This document shows, in pieces, positions 6,691-13,702 of a DNA stretch of 16,801 nucleotides. The translations under genes and the position numbers were made by a program. The stretch's first letter is position 1. Each line of letters opens with the position of its first letter. The stretch is from Candidatus Peregrinibacteria bacterium CG11_big_fil_rev_8_21_14_0_20_46_8 (GTDB taxonomy: Bacteria > Patescibacteriota > Gracilibacteria > UBA1369 > UM-FILTER-53-11), in the NCBI GenBank assembly GCA_002796025.1, contig PCVQ01000062.1, positions 14,409 to 31,209 on the forward strand. Direction: 5' to 3'. The notes beneath the pieces are model-generated. The model saw nothing but the letters and a program-made list of their open reading frames with translations, was not told the origin of the DNA and did no database searches.

Positions 6691-7922
6691 TATCTGCCAA
6701 TGCCTTTATACAAAATGCCCGCGCGCTCAATCGCCTCTTTGTTGAGCATGTTGCGGCCGTCGATAACCACTCGAATATCATTTTGCTTGAGCAGCCGCGC
6801 ACTAATTTTTTGAAATGCTGAATGATTCGTTGCGATAATAATTGCGTCGGATGTACTGAGCGCGTCTTGCAGAGATGTTGCGCTCGATTCAGTTGGAAGA
6901 TAAGGGTCAAAAGTGATGGTTTTAAACCGCGCCATTTTGAGCAGCTGCAGAATTTTTACCGCCGGCGATTCGCGCTGATCGGCAATGTCTTTTTTATATG
7001 TTAATCCAAGTAGTCCTATGGTTGGACGTTTAAGTCCGGCGTCTTTAATTTGTTTTTTTAGGAGTCCTACGGTGTACGCCGGCATGCCGTTATTCACTGC
7101 CCGGGCCATGCGCAAAAATGGATGATGAAAGCCGGTATATTTTGCGCGCTCTATGAGATAGTACGGATCTACCGGAATACAGTGGCCCCCAACGCCGCAA
7201 CCCGGATAGTGAGGCATAAAGGCAAACGGTTTACTCGCGGCGCCTTCAATCACTTCTACCAAATCGATGCCGAGTTTGTCGAACGACATCGCAAGTTCAT
7301 TCACATAGGCGATATTAATATCGCGGAATGTATTTTCTACAATCTTTGTCGCCTCGGCCGCCTTTAAAGTTTTAAGGAGCTTTACCTTGCCGCTTAAAAA
7401 AGAGCGGTAAAATTGTGCCGCGCGCTTTCCGCTCTTCGCATCGCAGCCCGCAACATTTCGCGGAATATTATGGAGCGTCCATTTTGTATTACCGGGATCG
7501 ATGCGCTCCGGACAGTGTGCCAACTGATAATCGCGTCCGCATTCGAGTCCGTATTTTTGAAATATTGGAATCACAACTTCTTCGCATGTCCCGGGATTAA
7601 TTGTAGATTCGATAATTACCAATGTTCCTTTTTGCGCATACTGTGCAATAGACTCGCAGGCCTTTTTGAGTGGCCCGTAGTCTGGCATAAAATTTCGCTT
7701 TACGGGCGTTGGCACACAAACTACAGCAATATCGGCCTGGGCGATTGCGGTGAAATTTGGACTCGCAGAAAATTTATTTGAACGGATTGTTTTTTTTGCC
7801 CGCGCGACAGCCGGCTTTGCAATATCGATGCCGAGTACATGATATTTGCCACGCTTTACAAGTAGCTCTGCCAGCGGTAAGCCGACGTATCCCAAACCCA
7901 GAATTGCCACAGTCTCCTTCAT
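6690..7922 (-). CDS. Nucleotide-sugar 6-dehydrogenase (UDP-GlcNAc/ManNAc or UDP-Glc type)
   Basis: The 410-aa enzyme oxidises C6 of a nucleotide sugar to the uronic acid with two NAD. The N-terminal Rossmann motif is ILGLGYVGLPLAE (GxGxxG, residues 9-14). CVPTPV lies at 69-74, the conserved CPER at 137-140 and the catalytic Cys248 in GCGVGGHCIPVDPYYL. The C-terminal NAD/substrate half has IGLLGLTYKKDIADQRESPA. The exact VGGHCIPVDPYYL form is typical of the WecC/WbpA/TviB branch acting on UDP-N-acetylhexosamines, rather than of classical UDP-glucose dehydrogenase (GGxCFPKD), so I prefer UDP-GlcNAc/ManNAc-type. It would supply an acidic sugar for the envelope or glycoproteins. It is the first gene of a two-gene operon with the LPG_synthase_TM protein. 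A TAGAAT box 9 nt before the ATG supports the start. Confidence 0.92.
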   Translation of the reverse strand: MKETVAILGLGYVGLPLAELLVKRGKYHVLGIDIAKPAVARAKKTIRSNKFSASPNFTAIAQADIAVVCVPTPVKRNFMPDYGPLKKACESIAQYAQKGTLVIIESTINPGTCEEVVIPIFQKYGLECGRDYQLAHCPERIDPGNTKWTLHNIPRNVAGCDAKSGKRAAQFYRSFLSGKVKLLKTLKAAEATKIVENTFRDINIAYVNELAMSFDKLGIDLVEVIEGAASKPFAFMPHYPGCGVGGHCIPVDPYYLIERAKYTGFHHPFLRMARAVNNGMPAYTVGLLKKQIKDAGLKRPTIGLLGLTYKKDIADQRESPAVKILQLLKMARFKTITFDPYLPTESSATSLQDALSTSDAIIIATNHSAFQKISARLLKQNDIRVVIDGRNMLNKEAIERAGILYKGIGR

Positions 7923-7931
7923 AGTGGGGAA

Positions 7932-7937
7932 ATTCTA
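7932..7937 (-). promoter_or_regulatory. Predicted -10 box of the nucleotide-sugar dehydrogenase operon
   Basis: TAGAAT on the minus strand ends 9 nt before the ATG at 7922. The -35 is weak. It is packed into a 53-bp divergent intergenic region with the plus-strand promoter of the 141-aa membrane gene, so the two promoters probably compete for polymerase. Confidence 0.5.
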
Positions 7938-7954
7938 GCATAGTCAAAACAAGC

Positions 7955-7965
7955 TATGATAGACT
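7955..7965 (+). promoter_or_regulatory. Predicted -10 region of the 141-aa membrane gene
   Basis: Two overlapping boxes are present: TATGAT (7955-7960) and TAGACT (7960-7965), which end 15 and 10 nt before the ATG at 7976. TAGACT fits the spacing seen at other genes here. No clear -35 is seen. Confidence 0.45.
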
Positions 7966-7975
7966 CTTTAAAAGA

Positions 7976-8401
7976 ATGGGGCTTGGCTATTCAAAAAAAG
8001 TGAAGTTTTTCTTTGGCGCGATCGCATTCGTTGCTTTCTGCGGCGCATTTTTTATGGGTAGTTTTTTGCAGGATATTTATCCGGATTGGTATAAATTGAG
8101 CTGGCTTGCCTTGCTCTTTATGCTTCCCCTTGTTATACATGCGGTTGTTGCATTTGGTTTTTCGCAACAGTGGTTTGATATGCAAGAGGGTACAAGCATA
8201 TTTTTGATTCGCTGCATGCAAATTTCGGTTCGCGTTTTTGCACTCTTTGCGATGTTCGATTTAATTATGCGCGTAAGCCAGCGGACCGCCTGGATGCTTA
8301 AAAGCATCACTCCATTTATTGGCGATGCTGCCTGGATTTTGCTTCTTATATTGTGGACTGCGATTCAGTTTGTGCTGCCGCCCAAGCTTTTTAAAAGCTA
8401 G
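7976..8401 (+). CDS. Hypothetical four-helix integral membrane protein (141 aa)
   Basis: The family is not recognised. The 141 residues hold four hydrophobic segments (about 11-32, 42-61, 77-97, 116-134). A basic start (GYSKKVKFF) predicts a cytosolic N-terminus, and the end (PPKLFKS) is basic too. Aromatic-rich short loops include DIYPDWYKLSW and SQQWFDMQEG. No catalytic motif is visible. It is divergent from the sugar dehydrogenase and converges on the 301-aa gene, with only 3 nt between the two stop codons. Base composition is like its neighbours. A short orphan membrane protein is all that can be said. Confidence 0.7.
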   Translation: MGLGYSKKVKFFFGAIAFVAFCGAFFMGSFLQDIYPDWYKLSWLALLFMLPLVIHAVVAFGFSQQWFDMQEGTSIFLIRCMQISVRVFALFAMFDLIMRVSQRTAWMLKSITPFIGDAAWILLLILWTAIQFVLPPKLFKS

Positions 8402-8404
8402 TAC

Positions 8405-9310
8405 TTAATGTGCCGGTGAGCGTTGTGCATTTCTCCGGCGGCCCTTTTCATCCCATCTCTGCATCTCTGCCGCACGATTATTTATGCGCCGCTTAGCGCA
8501 AGGCCATGAATTGTGAAGGCGTAATAATTCTTCTTCAAAACGTTCCTGATAAAAAGGGCGAAGATCATTATCATTCGCAGTATTTTGTCCTTTGAAAACT
8601 TCGCTGCCATCCCCTCTGGCGCCCATGTCTGCATTGCTGTCCGGGCCGGTATCGCCCACAACAACAACTAGATGCGGATCACGTGTGCCTTCTGGGCGCG
8701 ATTGTATTCCAAGCATACGGTACCCGTCATCGTTGCGCATGGTCGCCGTGATTTCTCTTCCATAAGAAGCTATTACGACGGTCCGGGTATGTGAATCCGG
8801 TGTTTGTATGTTGCGAAGTTCGTGGTCGAAGCCGGTTGCATATAGTACGCACGCACCAACTTCACGCGCGAGTGCGGCAACGCTCGGGCTATATGCCTCC
8901 TGGTTATAATCAAGGGTCGATACAATGGGACGTGCGGATTCAGGAACTTTCAGCCGGCCGATTTCTCTTGGCTGCAATAGCGGATTTTCTATTTCGTGAG
9001 GAATGTAGAGAACGCTGTCATCCGCGGGTTCGGTTTCGGCGGACTCGTTTTTGGCTTCAAATCCGGGCATATTTCGCGAACGATCCGATTCTGTGGTGAT
9101 TGTTTGTGTTGCGGTTGTAGTAGCATGCGCAGCTTCGAGTGCAGTTCCAAAATTTTCGGCGGGCGTGAGTACTCCGTTTACATAAAAACTCGTTTCGTTG
9201 TTAATAACTACTATTCGTACAAATGCGCCTTCGGGCGGTGTGTTTCCGCACAGTGCCAGCGTTGTTGCCACAACAGTTCCAAGAGCATGCTTGTTGGGAA
9301 AATGACGCAT
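8405..9310 (-). CDS. Hypothetical putative exported protein (301 aa)
   Basis: The family is not recognised. The N-terminus (MRHFPNKHALGTVVATTLAL, followed by CGN) has a short basic region and a hydrophobic stretch, so it could be a signal peptide or anchor. The LALC sequence is not a proper lipobox because the residue before Cys is Leu. Residues about 60-110 are a low-complexity Thr/Ala/Glu-rich linker. The central part (about 115-215) looks like a folded alpha/beta domain with strands such as ACVLYATGFD, TRTVVIASYG and HLVVVVGD. A very polar, Asn/Asp/Arg-rich tail follows. No catalytic signature was found. GC content is normal for the window. A TAACCT box ends 7 nt before the ATG. Confidence 0.6.
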   Translation of the reverse strand: MRHFPNKHALGTVVATTLALCGNTPPEGAFVRIVVINNETSFYVNGVLTPAENFGTALEAAHATTTATQTITTESDRSRNMPGFEAKNESAETEPADDSVLYIPHEIENPLLQPREIGRLKVPESARPIVSTLDYNQEAYSPSVAALAREVGACVLYATGFDHELRNIQTPDSHTRTVVIASYGREITATMRNDDGYRMLGIQSRPEGTRDPHLVVVVGDTGPDSNADMGARGDGSEVFKGQNTANDNDLRPFYQERFEEELLRLHNSWPCAKRRINNRAAEMQRWDEKGRRRNAQRSPAH

Positions 9311-9317
9311 AGCTGCG

Positions 9318-9323
9318 AGGTTA
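9318..9323 (-). promoter_or_regulatory. Possible -10 box of the 301-aa gene
   Basis: TAACCT on the minus strand (matches TANNNT) ends 7 nt before the ATG at 9310. No good -35 is seen. This is the weakest of the set. Confidence 0.35.
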
Positions 9324-9383
9324 TTTTGTAATTAAACAATTCTATATCTTAAATTGCACCACAGTCAATTTATGGGGTCGAAT

Positions 9384-9413
9384 TTGTGTTAGCTTTTTTT
9401 GACGTGGTAGACT
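9384..9413 (+). promoter_or_regulatory. Predicted promoter of the cysteine desulfurase gene (leaderless type)
   Basis: TTGTGT (9384-9389), an 18-bp spacer and TAGACT (9408-9413) end 9 nt before the ATG at 9423. A closer TTGACG (9399-9404) is too near the box to be its -35. Confidence 0.55.
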
Positions 9414-9422
9414 TTACGCCCT

Positions 9423-10598
9423 ATGGAGAGTTCATTTGTATATTTGGATTATGCGGCCGCGACACCATTGGATGAGCGTGTGTATGCAGCAATGTTGCCG
9501 TATCTTACGGAAAGCTATGCGAATCCTTCCGCCTTGTATGAGCGTGCCGAAAAATCCCGACACGAAATTGAAAAATCGCGCGCAAAGATTTCGCGTATTT
9601 TACAATGTAATTCACGCGATGTTATATTTACAAGTTCGGGTACCGAGGCAAATAATCTCGCACTTTTTGGAATTGCCGAGCATCACCGCCAAAGTGGGGC
9701 AAGCCGCACCGGACACATTATTACAACAAAAATTGAACATAGTTCCGTGCTTGAGCCGGCACGCGAATTAGAGCGGCGCGGTTTTGCAGTTACCTATCTC
9801 GATGTGGACGCAGAAGGATTTGTTGCTGTGGACGATGTGGCACATGCAGTGCGTGACGATACAATGTTGGTATCAATTATCTATGCCAATAATGAGATTG
9901 GTATCATTCAAAATATTGCAGAAATCGGACGCGTGCTCAGTGCGTATCCAAAAATAGTTTTTCATACCGATGCGTGCCAGGCTGCAAACTATCTCACATT
10001 GGATATGCAAGAGTTAAATGTTGATGCCATGACGCTGAATTCGTCTAAAATATATGGACCAAAAGGTGTGGGTGCACTCATTATAAAAGATACAATTTCA
10101 ATTGCGCCGCGTCTATTTGGCGGTGGACAAGAGCGGGGCAAGCGTTCGGGTACAGAAAATGTTGCAGGGATTATTGGTTTCGCAGCGGCTTTAGAGATGA
10201 CACAAGAAATTCGCGAAGAAGAGTCTGCGCGATTATCGCTGCTTCGTGATAACGCGATTCACGCCCTTCTCACAAAGATTCCTCAGTCGCGTTTAAACGG
10301 AAGCGCAGCGGTACGTCTTCCCAATAATATTAATCTTTCGTTTGAGGGCGTGGAGGGTGAGGCGCTTTTTGTTGCATTGCACGATAAAAAAATCGAAGTT
10401 TCTGCGGGTTCTTCGTGCAGTGAGGCGCGACCCGGACCCTCGCACGTAATTCAGGCATTGGGCGTTCCTGAAGCGTGGGCAAACTCTACGTTAAGAGTTA
10501 CCTTAGGGCGCGGCACTACCGAAAAAGATGTGCAGTATCTTATAGAAGAGCTGCCCGGAATTATTGAGCAGATTCGGGAAGACTCCCCGTTTGTATAA
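9423..10598 (+). CDS. Cysteine desulfurase (NifS/IscS type)
   Basis: The PLP enzyme takes sulfur from cysteine as an enzyme persulfide for Fe-S clusters, thiolated tRNA and, here, possibly LipA's sacrificial cluster. The 391-aa length is normal. Visible features are the start YLDYAAATPLDERV, SSGTEANNLALFG, the PLP-stacking His106 in TKIEHSSVL, Asp183 in HTDACQA and the PLP Lys209 in NSSKIYGPKGVGAL. RSGTENVAG, the catalytic Cys332 in AGSSCSEARPGPSHV and TLRVTLGRGTTEKDV also match. Two positions are off-consensus: Ser208 replaces the usual His before the PLP Lys, and Cys185 follows the Asp region where Ala is usual. No scaffold (IscU/SufU) or MnmA neighbour is present in the window. It precedes RNase Y by 46 bp, which has its own promoter. 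Confidence 0.94.
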   Translation: MESSFVYLDYAAATPLDERVYAAMLPYLTESYANPSALYERAEKSRHEIEKSRAKISRILQCNSRDVIFTSSGTEANNLALFGIAEHHRQSGASRTGHIITTKIEHSSVLEPARELERRGFAVTYLDVDAEGFVAVDDVAHAVRDDTMLVSIIYANNEIGIIQNIAEIGRVLSAYPKIVFHTDACQAANYLTLDMQELNVDAMTLNSSKIYGPKGVGALIIKDTISIAPRLFGGGQERGKRSGTENVAGIIGFAAALEMTQEIREEESARLSLLRDNAIHALLTKIPQSRLNGSAAVRLPNNINLSFEGVEGEALFVALHDKKIEVSAGSSCSEARPGPSHVIQALGVPEAWANSTLRVTLGRGTTEKDVQYLIEELPGIIEQIREDSPFV

Positions 10599-10607
10599 TG
10601 CAACATT

Positions 10608-10636
10608 TTGGTGTTTTTGCAAAAGCAGGTTATACT
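10608..10636 (+). promoter_or_regulatory. Predicted promoter of RNase Y (leaderless type)
   Basis: TTGGTG (10608-10613), a 17-bp spacer and TATACT (10631-10636) end 8 nt before the ATG at 10645. The spacer contains the palindrome TTTTGCAAAA (10615-10624). Confidence 0.6.
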
Positions 10637-10644
10637 ACTAGCCG

Positions 10645-12180
10645 ATGGAATTGACTTCTCTACTTGCCGTTACTGGCGGACTCATTATTGGCGTACTTAC
10701 AGGCCTCTATATTCTTCGACAGCGCAAAATAGATCGTGAGCGCATTGAGCGTGATACTCATGCGCAAATCTCTAAAGCAAAAGAGCAAGCAAAGCAGATG
10801 CTGCACGATGCTGAGATACACGCCGAAGACCGCAAGAAGCGATTTCACGATGAACAAGAAGAGTTTACCCGCCAATTAGATCAAATGGAGCGCGTGCTTG
10901 AAGTGAAGAAAAACTCCCTGCAGCGGCGCGAGGCGCGCGTCCAGGGAATAAAAGATTCTATTGAGCAGGCAGAGCAAGAGGCTCGCCGAATGCGCGATGA
11001 GGCAGATGCATTGCATGCCAAGAGTGCAGAGATGCTTATGCAGCGTACAGGTATTACTCGCGAACAGGCGTTGCAAAATTTGATGCGTGATGCTGAAGAT
11101 GGTTTTGCAAAAAATTCTGAACTGCGTTTACAGCGTGCATTTGAGTGGGCGCAAGAGCGGTCTGTACGTGAGGCCCGCAACATCCTTTCGGAAGTTATTT
11201 ATAAGTACGCATCCTCAACAAAAGAGTTCGACGAAGAGCAAGATGTAATTGTTCCTAAAGATGAGATGAAGGGACGTATTGTTGGCCGTGGAGCTGCAAA
11301 CATCGCGTGTTTCGAAGAGTTGTTTGAAGTAGATGTCGTCTTTAATGATGAGCCGAATATTATCAAACTAAGCTGTTTTAATTTGGTCAATCGCGAAATT
11401 GCACGTGTTGCGCTTACAAGGTTATTGCGTGAGAAAGTTGTGAATGAGGACGTGATTCATAAAGCTAAAGTTGATGCAGAAGAAGAGGTTGCGAAGAATC
11501 TCTTAAAGATTGGACGAAAAGTACTGCATCGTTTGGATGTTCCAGCGCTGCAAAATGTGCCGGATGAGTTTGCCCGTTTGGTTGGCCGGCTCCGCTTTAG
11601 GACAAGTTACGGCCAGAATGTGCTGCGTCATTCGTTAGAGGTCGGTTATTTTGCGCGTCTTATTGCCGGAGAGGTCGGTGCAGATCCTGAAATTGCACTG
11701 CTCGGTGGCTTTTTTCACGATATCGGAAAGGCGATCGATCAAGAGGTTGGCGGTTCGCACGATGTATTAAGTAAAGAGATTTTAGAAAAATATGGCTTTT
11801 CGTGGGAAATTACGCATGCTGCGTGGACGCATCATAATGCAATTCCGCAAGAAACCGTTGAGGCCCGTGTGGTGCAGGCAGCAGATGCAATTTCTGCAAG
11901 CCGGCCGGGCGCGCGCGCAGAATCTCTAGAGCGCTACATGGAGCGCATGAAAGATCTCCAAGAGATGGCGCTCTCATTTGATGGTATTAAAAAAGCCTAT
12001 GCAATTAATGCCGGCCGCGAGGTGCGCGCATTTGTCGATGCCGAACGCGTTGCAGATACTGCTCTGGAGCCGCTTGCAGTCGACATTGCCAAGAAGGTTG
12101 AAGAAAAAGGAGGATATCCGGGACGGATTAAAATTACGACAATCCGAAGCACGAAGGTTACGAATAAGATTAAGATATAA
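10645..12180 (+). CDS. rny: Ribonuclease Y (membrane-anchored endoribonuclease)
   Basis: RNase Y starts decay of many mRNAs at the inner membrane face. The 511-aa protein is near the usual 510-520. In order it has a membrane anchor (about 4-24, LLAVTGGLIIGVLTGLYILR), a long charged coiled coil (about 25-190), a KH domain (about 205-270, DEMKGRIVGRGAANI) and the HD domain. His329 lies in RHSLEV, His358-Asp359 in FFHDIGKAIDQEVGGSHD, followed by a HHN motif and AADAISASRPGARAESLERY. The end, YPGRIKITTIRSTK, is typical. The KH GXXG loop is altered: GREGRN of well-studied enzymes is GRGAAN here (214-219). It sits alone downstream of the desulfurase and has its own promoter. The downstream gene is convergent. 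Confidence 0.96.
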   Translation: MELTSLLAVTGGLIIGVLTGLYILRQRKIDRERIERDTHAQISKAKEQAKQMLHDAEIHAEDRKKRFHDEQEEFTRQLDQMERVLEVKKNSLQRREARVQGIKDSIEQAEQEARRMRDEADALHAKSAEMLMQRTGITREQALQNLMRDAEDGFAKNSELRLQRAFEWAQERSVREARNILSEVIYKYASSTKEFDEEQDVIVPKDEMKGRIVGRGAANIACFEELFEVDVVFNDEPNIIKLSCFNLVNREIARVALTRLLREKVVNEDVIHKAKVDAEEEVAKNLLKIGRKVLHRLDVPALQNVPDEFARLVGRLRFRTSYGQNVLRHSLEVGYFARLIAGEVGADPEIALLGGFFHDIGKAIDQEVGGSHDVLSKEILEKYGFSWEITHAAWTHHNAIPQETVEARVVQAADAISASRPGARAESLERYMERMKDLQEMALSFDGIKKAYAINAGREVRAFVDAERVADTALEPLAVDIAKKVEEKGGYPGRIKITTIRSTKVTNKIKI

Positions 12181-12277
12181 TAATCTTGTTTTTTAGCTAA
12201 TTATTTGTAATAATTATTCACGAAAAGGGCTTTCGGCCGTGGTTCATACACCACAAACTGGCGGAGGGTCTTTTTTC
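12181..12277. other. Convergent intergenic region with small hairpins
   Basis: This 97-bp gap lies between the stops of RNase Y and the 137-aa gene. It holds an AT-only inverted repeat (TAATTATT/AATAATTA, 3-nt loop, 12198-12216), a CGAAA/TTTCG hairpin (about 12221-12235) and a GTGGT/ACCAC hairpin (about 12239-12254). No hairpin is followed directly by a T-run on the plus strand, so classical intrinsic termination is only possible, not clear. A tRNA was considered and rejected. Confidence 0.35.
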
Positions 12278-12691
12278 TTATTTTTCATTTGGAAATACAG
12301 AAATAAAATATTTTTCACCTATCCGTTTGTCCTCTTTTATTTGTACGAAGAATTCTTCTTTGGTTTTTGTAATGCCCGGAAATCGATGCAGAATTTCAGA
12401 GCGCGCATTCGGATTTTCTTTAGAAACCGGCTCATCATTGGAGTAACGAATGAGTTCCAAAGCACAAGGAAGATATTTTAAGCGCCTTGTCTTATCTCGA
12501 TGATTTAATTTTTTGTGTAAATGCTGCCAAAAAATATCGAGAAATATTTTGTCCTTTTTAAAATACGATGAACGAATGTAGGTTCTTCGTTTTGAGCGAT
12601 TTTTGATTTTTTTATAGATATCCAAGGTTCTTTTGTAGACTTCTGAGTAATTCGTTCCTGGGAGCGGCTTAATTTTTACTTGATAGGCCAT
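12278..12691 (-). CDS. Orphan low-GC gene, possible toxin-type nuclease domain (137 aa)
   Basis: The family is not recognised with certainty. It is a 137-aa, very basic (Lys/Arg-rich) soluble protein starting MAYQVKIKPLPGTNYSEVYK. The C-terminal half (KYLPCALELIRYSNDEPV, then ILHRFPGIT, then FFVQIKEDKRIGEKYFISVF) reads as helix followed by a three- to four-strand sheet. It recalls the small barnase/EndoU/RelE-like nuclease domains often found as lone genes, with candidate active residues His, Arg and Lys near the end. This is a fold impression only. GC content is about 30 % against about 50 % in RNase Y next door, a sign of transfer or a different history. No obvious antitoxin partner flanks it. 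The ATG at 12691 has TATAGG 8 nt upstream and also a purine-rich AGGAAGAGG, one of the few Shine-Dalgarno-like sequences here. Confidence 0.65.
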   Translation of the reverse strand: MAYQVKIKPLPGTNYSEVYKRTLDIYKKIKNRSKRRTYIRSSYFKKDKIFLDIFWQHLHKKLNHRDKTRRLKYLPCALELIRYSNDEPVSKENPNARSEILHRFPGITKTKEEFFVQIKEDKRIGEKYFISVFPNEK

Positions 12692-12749
12692 AGCCTCTTC
12701 CTATATCACACTGACATTAAAAAAAGATGAACTGAATCCGCCGTATTTC

Positions 12750-12758
12750 TGCTATACT
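12750..12758 (+). promoter_or_regulatory. Predicted extended -10 promoter of the trxB-like gene
   Basis: TGC followed by TATACT (12753-12758) ends 9 nt before the ATG at 12768. The TG motif makes an extended -10, which fits the lack of a good -35. It is divergent from the start region of the 137-aa gene. Confidence 0.6.
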
Positions 12759-12767
12759 TCTGACCCC

Positions 12768-13691
12768 ATGTACGATCTCATCATCATTGGTGCCGGACCG
12801 GCCGGACTGACCGCTGCGCTCTATGCTGGACGTGCGGATTTGAAAACTCTTGTATTGGGCATTGTCACAAATTCAAATGCCCATAAGGCGCACCTCATAG
12901 AAAATTATCTTGGCATCGAAAGTATTAGCGGGCCGGACTACATGATGCGTTGTTTGGAGCATGCAAAAAAATTTGGCGCAGAATATTTAGAGCGGGAAGT
13001 GCTTGATATTAAACATAACGGTGAACAAGATTTTACAATCGTCGATTCGGAACGCGATGCATACAAAGCGCGCGCCGTCTTAATTGCATCGGGACTTGGC
13101 TTTAAACCTTCGGGCATTAAGAATGAGCAGCCTCTTATTGGACGCGGCGTCTCGTTTTGCGTGACGTGCGACGGCGCCTTTTTTAAGGGTAAAAATCTCG
13201 CGGTAATTGGCAGCAGTAACTATGCCGCAGATGAGGCATTGCAGCTTCTTACCTATACGCCGCATATTACAATTCTTAGTCATGGCAAAAAATTCGAAAT
13301 TTCTCCTAAATTAGAAAAAGTTTTGAAGGAGCGGGAGATTGCATGCGTAGAGACGCAAAAAATTAGTAAATTTTTAGGTGAAGAAAAGTTGAGTGCCGTT
13401 GAGTATGCAGATGGAGAGATGCAAGAATTCGACGGTATCTTTATGGCACTCGGGCACGCCACTGCCGCCGACTTTGCCACGAAGCTGGGCATCGAGCGAA
13501 CTGGCCCGCAAAAGGCATATATTGTTTCCAATCCCCTGAACGGCAAAACAAATGTTCCCGGCGTCTACGCAGCCGGCGACTGCACCGGCGGCAACGCGCA
13601 AGCTTCAAAATCCAGCGGCGAAGGCTGCAACGCCGCAATTCAAATCATTAAAGACCTAAAAGGTATTGCTGCTTTTGTGGATTATAGCTAA
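12768..13691 (+). CDS. Thioredoxin-reductase-like flavoprotein with altered NAD(P)H site
   Basis: The 307-aa protein has the low-molecular-weight thioredoxin reductase layout. An N-terminal FAD Rossmann motif (LIIIGAGPAGLTAALYAGRA) comes first. The redox disulfide is CVTC at 131-134 followed by DGAFF. The C-terminal FAD motif is GVYAAGDCTGGNAQASKSSG. The enzyme would pass electrons to thioredoxin or a related thiol protein in the cytosol. The central pyridine-nucleotide domain is off-consensus. Where E. coli has GGGNTA, this has GSSNYA (148-153). Where the NADPH-binding HRRDGFRA is expected, this has SHGKKFEI (171-178), so the usual Arg pair is missing. Use of NADH, ferredoxin/flavodoxin or another donor is possible. 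No thioredoxin gene is present in the window. The stop overlaps the -10 box of the next gene. Confidence 0.85.
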   Translation: MYDLIIIGAGPAGLTAALYAGRADLKTLVLGIVTNSNAHKAHLIENYLGIESISGPDYMMRCLEHAKKFGAEYLEREVLDIKHNGEQDFTIVDSERDAYKARAVLIASGLGFKPSGIKNEQPLIGRGVSFCVTCDGAFFKGKNLAVIGSSNYAADEALQLLTYTPHITILSHGKKFEISPKLEKVLKEREIACVETQKISKFLGEEKLSAVEYADGEMQEFDGIFMALGHATAADFATKLGIERTGPQKAYIVSNPLNGKTNVPGVYAAGDCTGGNAQASKSSGEGCNAAIQIIKDLKGIAAFVDYS

Positions 13692-13694
13692 CAT
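13666..13694 (+). promoter_or_regulatory. Predicted promoter of the YtxH-like gene (decides its start)
   Basis: TTGCTG (13666-13671), a 17-bp spacer and TAACAT (13689-13694) end 8 nt before the ATG at 13703. The -10 box overlaps the trxB-like stop codon. It favours ATG at 13703 over the GTG at 13700. Confidence 0.5.
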
Positions 13695-13702
13695 GTTTTG
13701 TG

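Noticed and set aside
10615..10624. Palindrome TTTTGCAAAA upstream of RNase Y as an operator
   Set aside because: A single short AT-rich palindrome inside a promoter spacer is expected by chance, and no second copy or cognate regulator was seen.
12221..12265. tRNA T-arm-like sequence (GTGGTTCATACACCAC) after RNase Y
   Set aside because: The loop and stem do not fit a T-arm and no acceptor stem, D-arm or anticodon arm can be built around it.
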